Shown here in pieces: positions 34,732 through 43,418 of a stretch of DNA of 49,870 bases. The DNA lies in the NCBI GenBank assembly GCA_024274705.1, contig JAJSAL010000165.1, positions 1 to 49,870 of the forward strand. Reading direction: 5' to 3'. Made by a program: the position numbers and the translations under genes. The notes under the pieces are model-generated. The model was given only the letters and a program-made list of their open reading frames with translations, was not told the origin of the DNA and did not search any database. Position 1 is the first letter of the stretch. Every line of letters starts with the position of its first letter. Origin of the DNA: Spirochaetota bacterium (GTDB taxonomy: Bacteria; Spirochaetota; Spirochaetia; SPDA01; JAJSAL01).

Positions 34732-36252
34732 ATGGCAGCAATCAAGACCGAAAAATCAACACCTTTAAAACCCTTCGTACCTGCAGCTACAGCAGGGATT
34801 CTTTCCCTTATCATCCCGGGCCTTGGACAGGTGTTAGGAAGGCAGATACAGAGGGGAATCCTCCTGCTGGGGTCTCTCGTCACCCTCTCCGGGCTCTTCG
34901 CCTGGCGGATACATCTCCTTGCCCACAGGGAGCCTGATGCATGGGCCAAATTCGTAAAAGCCCTGGGCAGGAGACCCGCATTCGTTCTGATCGTTCTCAG
35001 CTTTCTGATCCTCCTCTGGCTCTATATCGGCTGGGATGCCTATAAACAGGTTCGGGATAAAAAGAAGAGCAGCCCTTTCGTGTTCTTCATCATCATAGCT
35101 GCGTTTTTTACCCTGGGGTTGCAGATCAGCCAGGTGGATCTCTATAAAGCAATTACCGAACTGCCTGATGCGTGGCCCCCGTTATCCAGGGTGCTCTGGC
35201 CATGGGAGGCAGCAATAACCCATAATACCGAAACGGTTGAGGCATCAGCGGATATCCTTATCGGCTGTGAAGATGAACCGCCACCGGTTCCTGAAGAAAT
35301 TCCAGGCGAACCCTATCTCCTTGTGGAGCCGAGATGCGGGGACCTCTCAGATCTGGATGAAAATAACCAGATTATCAAAGGGACCGAATTGACCCTTAAG
35401 GGGAAAGGATTCGCACCGAACACCGAAACCCTCATCTTCTGGAAGGATTCACTGGGAAACGAATTCCGCCCCAGGCAGGACGGTGAGTACGTGTCTACCG
35501 TGACAGACGGAAACGGGGAGTTTACATTTATCCTGGTCATGCCCTACCGTCTTATCCCTCCCAGCGCAAAAGGACGGCAGATCCACAATGTTTCCGCTAG
35601 GCAGATTACCCGGGTGGGCGGCGCAATCGCCAGCGATCCCCTGAAACTGACCATCGAACGGATGATTGAAACGATCTTCATGGGAATGATGGCCACCCTG
35701 TTCGGTATCGTGTTTGCCATACCGGTAAGCTTTCTGGCCGCGAGAAACCTCATGTCCGGGTCCTGGGTCACCTTGACTATCTACTTTATCGTGCGCACTA
35801 TTATGAACATCGTCAGGTCCATAGAGCCCCTTATCTGGGCGCTTATCGCAGTTGTCTGGGTCGGTCTCGGCCCCTTCGCCGGGATCATCGCCCTCACCCT
35901 GCATTCCATTGCAGCCCTGGGCAAACTCTATTCCGAAGCGATCGAGAGCATCGATCCGGGTCCGATCGAGGCGATCCAGGCCACGGGAGCGAATAAGATA
36001 CAGACCATCATGTTCGCCGTTGTTCCCCAGATGATTCCTCCCTTCGTTTCGTTCTCGATCTACCGCTGGGACATCAATGTGCGCATGTCCACCATCATCG
36101 GCCTCGTAGGCGGCGGGGGTATCGGTTTTCTCCTGGTCCAGTACATCCGGCTCCTGGATTACAAGGCTGCGGGTATAGCAGTGTGGTTTATCGCCATCAC
36201 CGTGGCAATTCTCGACTATGTAAGCTCTGAAATAAGGAACAAGTTTGTCTGA
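34732..36252 (+). CDS. phnE: PhnE-like permease with large N-terminal membrane and Ig-like extension
   Basis: At 506 residues this is nearly twice the usual PhnE length. The core is C-terminal (about 315-506): FMGMMATLFGIVFAIPVSFLA, the coupling loop EAIESIDPGPIEAIQATGA and IIGLVGGGGIGFLL. Ahead of it lie four extra hydrophobic segments (about 15-35, 43-60, 83-103, 117-134), the first with SLIIPGLGQVLGRQIQRG, a pattern like TM2-type domains. A soluble stretch (about 150-310) follows, including an IPT/TIG-like beta domain (TELTLKGKGFAPNTETLIFW). Its stop overlaps the next ATG (TGATG). Confidence 0.85.
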   Translation: MAAIKTEKSTPLKPFVPAATAGILSLIIPGLGQVLGRQIQRGILLLGSLVTLSGLFAWRIHLLAHREPDAWAKFVKALGRRPAFVLIVLSFLILLWLYIGWDAYKQVRDKKKSSPFVFFIIIAAFFTLGLQISQVDLYKAITELPDAWPPLSRVLWPWEAAITHNTETVEASADILIGCEDEPPPVPEEIPGEPYLLVEPRCGDLSDLDENNQIIKGTELTLKGKGFAPNTETLIFWKDSLGNEFRPRQDGEYVSTVTDGNGEFTFILVMPYRLIPPSAKGRQIHNVSARQITRVGGAIASDPLKLTIERMIETIFMGMMATLFGIVFAIPVSFLAARNLMSGSWVTLTIYFIVRTIMNIVRSIEPLIWALIAVVWVGLGPFAGIIALTLHSIAALGKLYSEAIESIDPGPIEAIQATGANKIQTIMFAVVPQMIPPFVSFSIYRWDINVRMSTIIGLVGGGGIGFLLVQYIRLLDYKAAGIAVWFIAITVAILDYVSSEIRNKFV

Positions 36253-36986
36253 TGGGAACAAAGGAGAACACCTTCGATATCCTTATCCTCATTGCCAGGC
36301 CTGCCGCAGGGAAGAGTGAAATCATTAATTTCTTAAAGAACATCGACGGGGAAACAAGAAAGAAGGAGTTTCATATTTCTCCATTTGAAGAAATAGATGA
36401 CTTTCCCATGCTGTGGACATGGTTCGAGGAGGACTCGATACTGGAAGAAATGGGGAAACCCAGGATTCACACCACGCCGGAGGGCTACTTCAAGGAACGG
36501 TACCTGTGGGATCTTCTGATACGGAGGATATGCCTGGAATATAGAAAAAAAGTACGGGAAGAGGCGGATTATCACCAGGCTCACACTATCGTTATAGAGT
36601 TTTCCCGGGGTACCGAGCATGGCGGGTTCCGCCAGGCATTTCAGCAGATCGATCCTGATATTCTCGAGACTTCTGCAGTGCTCTATCTCGATGTATCCTG
36701 GGAAGAATCCCTCCGGAAAAACCGGAAGAGGTTCAACCCGGATAGGCCGGACAGCATCCTGGAACATGGTCTGCCCGGAGATAAAATGGAAAAGCTCTAC
36801 CGGTACAGCGACTGGGAACAAATTTCCTCCGGTGATCCGGAGTATCTCGATTTCCACGGTGTAAAGATTCCCTATGCAGTGTTTCCCAACGAGGATGATG
36901 TTACATCGTCTGCAGGAAGTGCACTGAACAACCGGCTTAAGGAGACATTAGCTTTACTATGGGAACGGTATTGCCGGAGGCAATGA
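36252..36986 (+). CDS. P-loop kinase-like protein of unknown function
   Basis: This 244-residue protein has a Walker-A-like ILIARPAAGKSEIINFL (residues 11-27) and a possible Walker B/lid region (VLYLDVSWEESLRKNRKRF). This suggests a small-molecule or nucleotide kinase fold, although the usual GxxxxGK(S/T) glycine is replaced (ARPAAGKS). I do not recognise a named family. It overlaps phnE by one base and precedes the ParA-like gene by 7 bases, so it is translated with the transporter. It might phosphorylate the imported compound or regulate uptake; both are guesses. Confidence 0.6.
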   Translation: MGTKENTFDILILIARPAAGKSEIINFLKNIDGETRKKEFHISPFEEIDDFPMLWTWFEEDSILEEMGKPRIHTTPEGYFKERYLWDLLIRRICLEYRKKVREEADYHQAHTIVIEFSRGTEHGGFRQAFQQIDPDILETSAVLYLDVSWEESLRKNRKRFNPDRPDSILEHGLPGDKMEKLYRYSDWEQISSGDPEYLDFHGVKIPYAVFPNEDDVTSSAGSALNNRLKETLALLWERYCRRQ

Positions 36987-36993
36987 GTAACGA

Positions 36994-38631
36994 ATGATTG
37001 ATTCCCTGACAGATCCGGGCATCGAACCGGTACGTAAAAAGACCATTGCCCTTGCTTCGGGAAAAGGGGGAGTGGGTAAAACCACAACTGCAGCCAACCT
37101 GGCTGTATATTACGCCAGGAAGGGACTTAACACCGGAATCATCGATCTGGACCCCCTATCTGATATTGCCAGCCTGTTTGATCTTACGCGGCCTGGAGAA
37201 ACAATCAGGTCTGCCCCCGGGCGGGATCACACCCGTTTTGAAGATTTGATCCTCCCGGTGTGTAAGAACCTGGACCTGCTGCTCCCTGACGCCAAACTCG
37301 GCCGCCTTACCAGCGCTGCCCTTATCCGCAGGATTTATTCGACTTTCAGAAAAGATCTGGAAAGCCGGTACGACCTTATTCTGCTGGATCTGCCGGCCGG
37401 GGAGAACTATGAAGACAACATCATGTTCATCCCCCTGGCGGGAATTCTCATTGTTGTAACAAACCCGGAACCTACCGCCCACGTGTCTGCCGGAGGATAC
37501 ATGAAAAAAGTGTTCGAATACGATCCGGATCGTTCCATGTGGGTGTGGCATAACAAGTACGAACCCTTCTCTTCCCTGACATTTTCCCCGTCCAGGCTGG
37601 CAGACAACTATAACAGGAACGTCCTGGATGAGATGCATTTAAGCCCGGAAGAGATGTCAAGGATCCGGGATATTGCGTTTATCCCCCCGGACCCCTCCCT
37701 GGATCTTCTGAAAACCGATCCCGGGTTCACCCGCCTGGTGCTGAGGAAAATGATCGACCTGCTCTCCTACCTCATGGAAAAAATCATGGAGGGCCTTACC
37801 CGGAAAGGTGCATTTTCCCCACGGGTCATGGAAGTGCTCACGTACTACGTAAACCGGAATCCTGCAATAACCGATGTCAAAACATACATCCGGGAATTGG
37901 GAAATTATCTCAAGGAGACTCTTGACGGGAACACGTTACAAACTACTGGAAAGCACTCCTTCACAGAGGATACAAGCGCCTTTACCCTCCGGGAGCAAAA
38001 GGAACTTTCCGCAATACTCGGGGATCTGAAAGGTCACCAGCTGCGACGGGATATCCTGAGAACGAGCAGTATCCTGGAAAAGGAGTTGACCGGACCGGAA
38101 GCGTCTGAAGGACGGCGGAAGACCATGGACCGCGAACTCACTCAACTCCTGATGAAACTGAACGCAGCAGCCAGGGAACAGGGCAGCCTGAAAAACCCGG
38201 GGGGGCTTTTTCTCTTTTACTTTGCGCTCCTCAAGCTGCTGCAGACCGAGTCCTTCAGCACGGTCCTCAACAGTTTTATCCCCAGGAAGAAAACTCCATC
38301 TTCAGGCTTTGAAAGAGACAGGTACAGGCAGATAAAAAACCTTATAGAACGCGACAAGGAATACCGGAAAGCATTTTTAGAGCTTCTTAAAACTATCTAC
38401 CCGATTATGGAAAAACAGCTGACCAACACCGTTTCTGTTCTCAATATACCGAACCTGCTCTTTACCGATGATCATAAGATCAACAACAAAGCGTATGCTA
38501 AACTACTTACCACATACATCCACGACGCGGTGTACAGCGGCCTGGGCATCATCATCGGGTTCGAGTACCGTTCTGCTGCACTTGCCTTTGGGAAGGGCGC
38601 GGAGAAGATCCTTGCAGTGATGGATCGCTGA
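36994..38631 (+). CDS. ParA/MinD-like ATPase with long helical C-terminal region
   Basis: This 545-residue protein has a complete deviant Walker A motif (ALASGKGGVGKTTTAANLA, residues 20-38), Walker A' IIDLDPLSDIASLF and Walker B YDLILLDLPAGE within the first 270 residues. The remaining 275 residues are helical, charged, and of no known domain to me (VMEVLTYYVNRNPAITDVK, QIKNLIERDKEYRKAFLELL). Full-length KGGVGKTT is found in cargo-positioning ATPases such as MinD, ParA and FlhG. No parB, minC or flagellar gene is nearby; it follows the phosphonate transporter genes. Confidence 0.75.
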   Translation: MIDSLTDPGIEPVRKKTIALASGKGGVGKTTTAANLAVYYARKGLNTGIIDLDPLSDIASLFDLTRPGETIRSAPGRDHTRFEDLILPVCKNLDLLLPDAKLGRLTSAALIRRIYSTFRKDLESRYDLILLDLPAGENYEDNIMFIPLAGILIVVTNPEPTAHVSAGGYMKKVFEYDPDRSMWVWHNKYEPFSSLTFSPSRLADNYNRNVLDEMHLSPEEMSRIRDIAFIPPDPSLDLLKTDPGFTRLVLRKMIDLLSYLMEKIMEGLTRKGAFSPRVMEVLTYYVNRNPAITDVKTYIRELGNYLKETLDGNTLQTTGKHSFTEDTSAFTLREQKELSAILGDLKGHQLRRDILRTSSILEKELTGPEASEGRRKTMDRELTQLLMKLNAAAREQGSLKNPGGLFLFYFALLKLLQTESFSTVLNSFIPRKKTPSSGFERDRYRQIKNLIERDKEYRKAFLELLKTIYPIMEKQLTNTVSVLNIPNLLFTDDHKINNKAYAKLLTTYIHDAVYSGLGIIIGFEYRSAALAFGKGAEKILAVMDR

Positions 38632-38641
38632 AGAAGGAGGC

Positions 38642-39703
38642 TCATTCTTCCCTGGGGTATCGAAAACGGTTTCCCTCCTGGTCCTTTAAGGTATACCACT
38701 CATCGGTTTTTTCGCAGATGCTGTCCCGGGAAAGACGAATCTTCCCTCCTCCACCGGGAAGGTCCAGGGCGAACGCAGGTATCGCCATCCCGGATAACCC
38801 CTTTTCCGTCTCCCACATGATCTTCAAAGTCCTTTCCAGGGGGACCCGAAAATGAGAAGTACCCTGTGCAAGATCACCCTGGAAGAGATAGTAGGGCTTT
38901 ACCCCTGAACGGACCAGGGAATGAAAAAGCGTTTTTAAGATTTCAGGATCATCGTTGATACCCTGCAATAATACCGTCTGGTTGAACACCGGGATTCCGT
39001 GGGAAGAGAGCTCCCTTAGGGCTTCCCTGCTTCGATCTGCAAGTTCTACAGGATGATTGAACTGGGTAACCAGCCACACCGGGGCAAAACGGCTTAAGAG
39101 AGCTGCAAGGCCGGCGGTGATTCTCCCGGGGAGCACAACCGGAACCCGGGTTGCGATCCGGAAGACCCTTCTCCTCTTCCGGCCCAGGGTCGTAAGGATG
39201 GTACCGATCCGGTCATCCGGCAGGGTGAGAGGGTCCCCTCCGGAGAGGATGATCTCCTCTACAAGGGGATGATCCTCTAAGTATTCGGCAATTCTGTTCA
39301 GCTCTGCATCGGACACGGGTCCCGCCCGGGATCCGGCGAAATGTCTTCTGAAACAATGCCTGCAGTACACGGCACAATGATCTGTTGTGAGCACCAGTAC
39401 CCTGTCTTCATACCTGTGGATGAGCCGGGGAACAGGGGAATACCGCTTTTCCGAGAGCGGGTCCTGTTCTTCATAATCCAGGACATTCGCCTCACGTATC
39501 GATGGTACGCACTGTCTCCGGACCGGGTCATCCGGAGAATCCGAGGCTAAGGACGCATAATACCGGGTAATGCCCACAGGCAAACCTGACACCAGAACAT
39601 CATCTGAAAAAAAAGCCTTCTCTTCATTCGTGAGAGTGAAATACCCGGAAACGGAAGAGATATTGCACAGCCGGTTTCGAAGCTGTTCCGTCCAGTCAGA
39701 CAT
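38642..39703 (-). CDS. Lysine 2,3-aminomutase-family radical SAM protein (KamA/EpmB type)
   Basis: This 353-residue protein carries the radical-SAM motif CAVYCRHCFRRHF (CxxxCxxC, near residue 110), EIILSGGDPLTLPD, and the PLP-binding region near PYYLFQGDLAQGTSHFRVPL. It converges with the ParA-like gene, with 10 bases between them. It is shorter than clostridial KamA (about 416) and lacks its C-terminal zinc cysteines, so it is closer to EpmB, which converts (R)-beta-lysine for elongation factor P. Either function is possible; no epmA or efp lies in the window. Confidence 0.85.
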   Translation of the reverse strand: MSDWTEQLRNRLCNISSVSGYFTLTNEEKAFFSDDVLVSGLPVGITRYYASLASDSPDDPVRRQCVPSIREANVLDYEEQDPLSEKRYSPVPRLIHRYEDRVLVLTTDHCAVYCRHCFRRHFAGSRAGPVSDAELNRIAEYLEDHPLVEEIILSGGDPLTLPDDRIGTILTTLGRKRRRVFRIATRVPVVLPGRITAGLAALLSRFAPVWLVTQFNHPVELADRSREALRELSSHGIPVFNQTVLLQGINDDPEILKTLFHSLVRSGVKPYYLFQGDLAQGTSHFRVPLERTLKIMWETEKGLSGMAIPAFALDLPGGGGKIRLSRDSICEKTDEWYTLKDQEGNRFRYPREE

Positions 39704-39817
39704 GGACCACAGTATAACCGCAATGGACAGCTATAGACCAGTATTGAGGTGGAAATTGACGGGTTTCAACAAAGCTGCTGGGTATCGCATGTCCATCGTG
39801 ATGCCATTGGTTATCTA

Positions 39818-40177
39818 TTATGTACATGTCACTGCAAGCTGATATGCCGCAGATTTCAGCCTTTTATCTGCTGTCAACAGCGGTACTCCTGTCAACTGAG
39901 CAGACGCTAAAAGGTGGACATCGACGAAACCAACACCTTTACCCATTAGCTGATTTCTATCGATAAAAAACAGGAATTCATCAAATTCAATCGTCGGAGC
40001 CATTGGAAGGGACTGAAGCAAGGGGATGATTTCGTCCCGGTTTTTCAGATTACCACAGGCAAGTTCGCCAATGATAAATGGATGGCACATAACCTCGGCA
40101 TGCATTAACAGCTTTTCCAATTGCCGGCTTCCCTGGCGCAGGTGGGTAATCCAAATTGAAGTGTCAACAAGAACCAT
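39818..40177 (-). CDS. vapC: VapC-like PIN-domain toxin
   Basis: This 119-residue PIN-domain ribonuclease has acidic residues at the expected places: VLVDTSIWI (Asp5), GELACGN (Glu near 38), GFVDVHLLASA (Asp near 85) and LLTADKRL (Asp near 103). It lies 8 bases after the antitoxin gene. The 114 bases between it and the radical SAM gene show no other feature. Confidence 0.88.
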   Translation of the reverse strand: MVLVDTSIWITHLRQGSRQLEKLLMHAEVMCHPFIIGELACGNLKNRDEIIPLLQSLPMAPTIEFDEFLFFIDRNQLMGKGVGFVDVHLLASAQLTGVPLLTADKRLKSAAYQLAVTCT

Positions 40178-40185
40178 GGTTGTTT

Positions 40186-40377
40186 TCAGACAGATCTTCG
40201 TCTTGGAATGGAACGTAGATTACCCTCGGTTCCGCCAAGTTTGGCCAGCCGCTTGCTGCTCTCGCGGGCAATTAAAGCTTCTAATCCAAGTCGCACCAAG
40301 GAGGTTTTCTCCTTAACGCCGGTCAGTCGTGAAGCCTTTTCCAATATCTTATCATCTATGTTCAGTGTTGTTCTCAT
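40186..40377 (-). CDS. vapB: VapB-like ribbon-helix-helix antitoxin
   Basis: This protein of 63 residues counts from MRTTLNIDDKILEKA (40377). The N-terminal RTTLNIDDKILEKASRLTG and helix LVRLGLEALIARES form a ribbon-helix-helix DNA-binding domain, and the tail is basic (RSIPRRRS). A longer frame to 40413 would cover its own promoter and is unlikely. No Shine-Dalgarno is seen, and the predicted start of transcription is at the ATG, so the message may be leaderless. It neutralises VapC and represses the operon. Confidence 0.85.
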   Translation of the reverse strand: MRTTLNIDDKILEKASRLTGVKEKTSLVRLGLEALIARESSKRLAKLGGTEGNLRSIPRRRSV

Positions 40378-40384
40378 ATGTATC

Positions 40385-40413
40385 AATATGCATAAATAAT
40401 GCATACAAGTCAA
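40385..40413 (-). promoter_or_regulatory. vapBC promoter with inverted-repeat operator
   Basis: On the minus strand, TTGACT (40408-40413) and CATATT (40385-40390) are 17 bases apart. Between and over them lies TATGCAT-5-ATGCATA (40387-40405), a 7-base perfect inverted repeat suited to VapB binding. The -10 ends 7 bases before the vapB ATG. Confidence 0.6.
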
Positions 40414-40634
40414 GTAAATGTTTTTTGGTTTTAAGAATCGTGGTAGTGCAGCCTACTAATCAATCCTGTGAAAACCGGGCTGCACCGGGGCCACTCTACC
40501 GACGGAGATAACCGGCTTCTTCCCGCAACGATACACCTCACAACAAAACTTTACTGAAAGCAATTACGGGAAGAAGTCTAAGTTCATCGAATGGGTCTAT
40601 CTCTTTCATACCGATTCAGTTGGGCGGTATTCCT

Positions 40635-41260
40635 TCACGTATTTATTGTACTCAACGTTTCCTCAACCGCTTCCCGCCATGAAAACCTTGGTGCAAATCC
40701 CAGTTCTCTTTTCGCCTTATCAATGGACATATGGAGGCTCTTCCCGCTCATATAAGCCATTGTTCTGCACAGGGATGGTTCCTTTTTCGTTACATAATAA
40801 GACGTTTCCATCAGCATTCCTAACGTCCTTGCCATGAAAAAAGGAATGCTCTTTGCGGGTAAAGTATAATCCAGTTTTTTTGCGATAAAATCAATGATTT
40901 CTTTCATGATAAGCCGTTCACCTGATGAGATATGGAATATTTCTCCATCGGCCTTTTTGGAAGTTGCAGCCAGGTAAAATGCCTCGGCTGCATCATAAAG
41001 AGAGACAACTGATATTACCGACTTTCCTCCCTGAATATATGGTAATTGTCCATCCCTTAATCCTTGTGCAATCCCTTTTACCATTGAATGTTCGCCTCCC
41101 CCTTCTCCAATATAGAATACCGGTCGTATGATGACTGTCTTTATTGTATTTTCCTGCCTGTAACTCTCCATAAGTTCTTCAATGTGAATTAAATTGAGCT
41201 GATGCGGCCAGAAGGGTAACTTCTTACGAGGAAGAGACTCATCTGCGTTCTTAAGGCCGA
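40635..41260 (-). pseudogene. 5'-truncated NAD-dependent epimerase/dehydratase
   Basis: The C-terminal 200 or so residues of a short-chain sugar epimerase-type protein are clear: TVIIRPVFYIGEGGGEHSMVKG, YIQGGKSVISVVSLYDAAEAFYLAA, GEIFHISSGERLIMKEIIDF and RELGFAPRFSWREAVEETL. The Rossmann start (GxxGxxG) and roughly the first 110-120 residues are missing. Upstream of about 41260 the frame is only the wrong-frame shadow of the deacetylase gene. The 215 bases between it and vapB show no further gene. Confidence 0.75.
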
Positions 41261-41928
41261 AGTGTCTCGATAATCGGCTTGATATTGGAAAAAACAAATT
41301 CCGCACTGTGGGTCCTGATTCTCGGCCATTGACCGAGTATTTTCTGATAATCATTATCATCGTCATTTTCTATGTTAAAAGCGAATAGGGGTAATTCCAG
41401 TATGCTGCTATATCCTTCCTCTTTCCAATCTTGTTCAGAGACTATATACGGAAAATTCCGTTTCAGGTGCATAGCCTGCATATATGATGAATCTATTTTA
41501 AAATTCAATTTGGTAAGTATCTTCATTAAGTTGTTACTTCCGAATCCCTTCGGTGATCTGAACGAAACCGGATCTTTCTTTGTTGTCTCGCGAACTAATG
41601 CTGTATTGATTTTTAGGCGATTTTCCAATTCTTCTTCTAATATTTTCGATGGAGAAGATGATACAAACGAAGGCTCTCCCAAGTCCTCGTGAAAAAGGCT
41701 ATGGCAGCCTATCTCAAAGCCTTTTTTATGCACCTCCTCGACAATGTTCCGGTTTTTCTGCACACAGTCCCCTGTAAAAAGGAATGTACCCTGGGCGCCG
41801 TTTTTTTCAAGCACCTTGATGATTGCCGGTGTTCCTTCCTGTACGCCTGTGTACAGAGTGGATGAACTTCCCACATCGGTTTCCATGTCGAATCCGATCA
41901 TTATATAAACAAGGTTTTTGTTTTTCAA
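41251..41928 (-). pseudogene. Polysaccharide deacetylase paralogue lacking its C-terminus
   Basis: About 225 residues (possible TTG start at 41928 or ATG at 41901) resemble the neighbouring deacetylase: MIGFDMETDVGSSS, FLFTGDCVQKNRNIV, IGCHSLFHEDLG and VSFRSPKGFG. The match stops at FVFSNIKPIIETL. The neighbour continues for about 65 more residues, including FYLHPWEF, that are absent here. The break coincides with the start of the epimerase remnant, as expected from a deletion. Confidence 0.7.
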
Positions 41929-41929
41929 T

Positions 41930-42820
41930 TTATCTATTTTCCCATATTTCAATGAAATCCCTAGCCGATGTAAAAGTGTATCCTTCAGTGAGAGAAAGAG
42001 AGATAAATTTATCGAATTCGTTTTTCATTTTACTGCCGCTGTTTTTATATAATTCAGGGCGGAAATGGAATGTACCCTCATCGTAGACATATTTTTTCGG
42101 CATCCGTATAAATTCCCATGGATGTAAATAAAACAACAATATGCCGATATCCGACGATTCGGCCTGTTTCTCTACCACATATTTCATATGCTCATACATG
42201 AATTTTGACCCCAATAATCTTAAAAGGGGCCACTGGTCATTTTTGCAAAAGTACTTACCATAATTATGCCGTGAATCCAAAAAAGCGAAATTAGGTATCT
42301 CGAGCAGATTCATATCCCCCTTTTCAAGCCAGTCGTCCTTTGAAGGATGATATGGAAGGATTTGTTTTTCATACGATGCGACTGAATATGAAAGGTCAAC
42401 TTTGAAACCTATTTTTTCCAAAGACCCTATCTGCCCCTGTCCCTGCCATAACCGCGGAGCTCTGAAGGACACAGGCTCAACGTGTGTAAGCTTGTTTATC
42501 CTCTCTTTATTGAGCTTAAGCCGGTATTCTATTTCTTCTTCAAGAATCGGGCTGTCATTCGGCATATTAAAATTTGCCTTGCCAACGGTTTCATGTTTCA
42601 AGCTATGACAACCGACCTCGAAACCTTCGTTTAGAACCAGTTTCACTATTTCCGGATGAGCAGCTGCAGAATCACCAGTAAAAAGGAAAGTCGCAGATAT
42701 AGAATGCTTTTTCAATATTTCAACAATTGTTGCCGTACCCTGGGAAACCCCATTATATGTTTTTAGGTAACTCCCAATATCTGTTTCCATATCGAATCCC
42801 AGAATAATGTATTTTTTCAT
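41930..42820 (-). CDS. Polysaccharide deacetylase-family protein
   Basis: This 296-residue NodB-like protein carries MKKYIILGFDMETDIGS (metal Asp), ATFLFTGDSAAAHPEI, the HxxxH motif in GCHSLKHETVG, VSFRAPRLWQGQG, and FYLHPWEFIRMPKKY. No signal peptide is visible, so it may act inside the cell or on a small amide rather than on a wall polymer. GGGGGAG lies upstream of the ATG. It follows the M24 gene fragment and precedes a damaged paralogue. Confidence 0.8.
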   Translation of the reverse strand: MKKYIILGFDMETDIGSYLKTYNGVSQGTATIVEILKKHSISATFLFTGDSAAAHPEIVKLVLNEGFEVGCHSLKHETVGKANFNMPNDSPILEEEIEYRLKLNKERINKLTHVEPVSFRAPRLWQGQGQIGSLEKIGFKVDLSYSVASYEKQILPYHPSKDDWLEKGDMNLLEIPNFAFLDSRHNYGKYFCKNDQWPLLRLLGSKFMYEHMKYVVEKQAESSDIGILLFYLHPWEFIRMPKKYVYDEGTFHFRPELYKNSGSKMKNEFDKFISLSLTEGYTFTSARDFIEIWENR

Positions 42821-42842
42821 ACATTCTCCCCCTCGAAGCAGT

Positions 42843-42986
42843 CTATACAGTTAAAAACTGAATAATTTTTCCGTTCATAACATTGTATTCATCAAAATAG
42901 ATAAATAAGAAATCTAAATTATTATTTTCAATAACTGAAAGTGTTTTTGAAATTCTATCTTCATACTCTTGTTTTGGTAATGCCAT
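42843..42986 (-). pseudogene. N-terminal fragment of a creatinase/M24-like gene
   Basis: This 47-codon frame reads MALPKQEYEDRIS, then NNNLDFLFIYFDEYNVMNG, then a TAG after KIIQFLTV. It aligns with the first 40 residues of the M24 protein at 47056-48228 (NEFQHRINN, ALVYYDELNIGNG). The rest of the gene is gone. A copy of the LacI-type operator lies 35 bases upstream, as for the intact gene. Confidence 0.65.
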
Positions 42987-43020
42987 GGTATCTATCCCTG
43001 CAAATCATTTCGAAATAACA

Positions 43021-43030
43021 ACAACGTTGT
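43021..43030. promoter_or_regulatory. LacI-type operator ACAACGTTGT (distal copy)
   Basis: Perfect 10-base palindrome ACAACGTTGT. On the minus strand it overlaps a TTGACA, as at the lacI-type gene, but no good -10 follows. It precedes the M24 fragment at 42843-42986. Confidence 0.7.
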
Positions 43031-43071
43031 CAATCAAAAAGAAAACATTACTTTTACATACACTCTTTGGA

Positions 43072-43398
43072 TTAAAAATCACTTAAATTCCAAATTGGGT
43101 TTAAATCTATAATGTGGTCTTTTGTATGAAACAGTTTTTCATCTTCTATAAGCATTGCACGAACTTTTTTTGTCCACTCCTTGAATACTTCCTTTTCAGC
43201 CAGCCTAGATGCTGACTCTTTGAAACTTTTACATTTCATGATGATGATAACGATATCTCCGAGGAGAAAAATATATTCTTCGATAAATCCACTTGCTTTT
43301 ATAGCTTCTATCAGTCCAGTCCACGTAGTATCATGCATGGAAATGTATTCTTTAACGCACTCAGGTCGCAGCTTCATCATTTCACAAATTACATCCAT
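43072..43398 (-). CDS. L-rhamnose/L-fucose mutarotase family protein
   Basis: This protein of 108 residues counts from MDVICEMMKLRPECVKEY (43398, AAGGA about 7 bases upstream). The pattern KEYISMHDTTWTGLIEAIKASGFIEEYIFLLGDIVIIIMKC matches the RhaM/FucM fold: an early His-containing helix, an interrupted beta sheet, then an amphipathic helix with KEWTKKVRAML. It interconverts sugar anomers in the cytoplasm. The frame is open to 43791, but that part is the shadow of the permease gene. It is the last gene of the LacI-controlled operon. Confidence 0.8.
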   Translation of the reverse strand: MDVICEMMKLRPECVKEYISMHDTTWTGLIEAIKASGFIEEYIFLLGDIVIIIMKCKSFKESASRLAEKEVFKEWTKKVRAMLIEDEKLFHTKDHIIDLNPIWNLSDF

Positions 43399-43418
43399 AA
43401 GCCGTTCCTTAAACCTGC

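Noticed and set aside
38630-38651. GAAGAA...TTCTTC inverted repeat between the ParA-like and radical SAM genes
   Set aside because: Only six AT-rich pairs with a nine-base loop and no T-tract; not convincing as a bidirectional terminator.
40538-40609. Short minus-strand frame MKEIDPFDELRLLPVIAF in the vapB-epimerase gap
   Set aside because: Only 23 codons, no clear ribosome-binding site and no continuation; too short to support as a gene or remnant.
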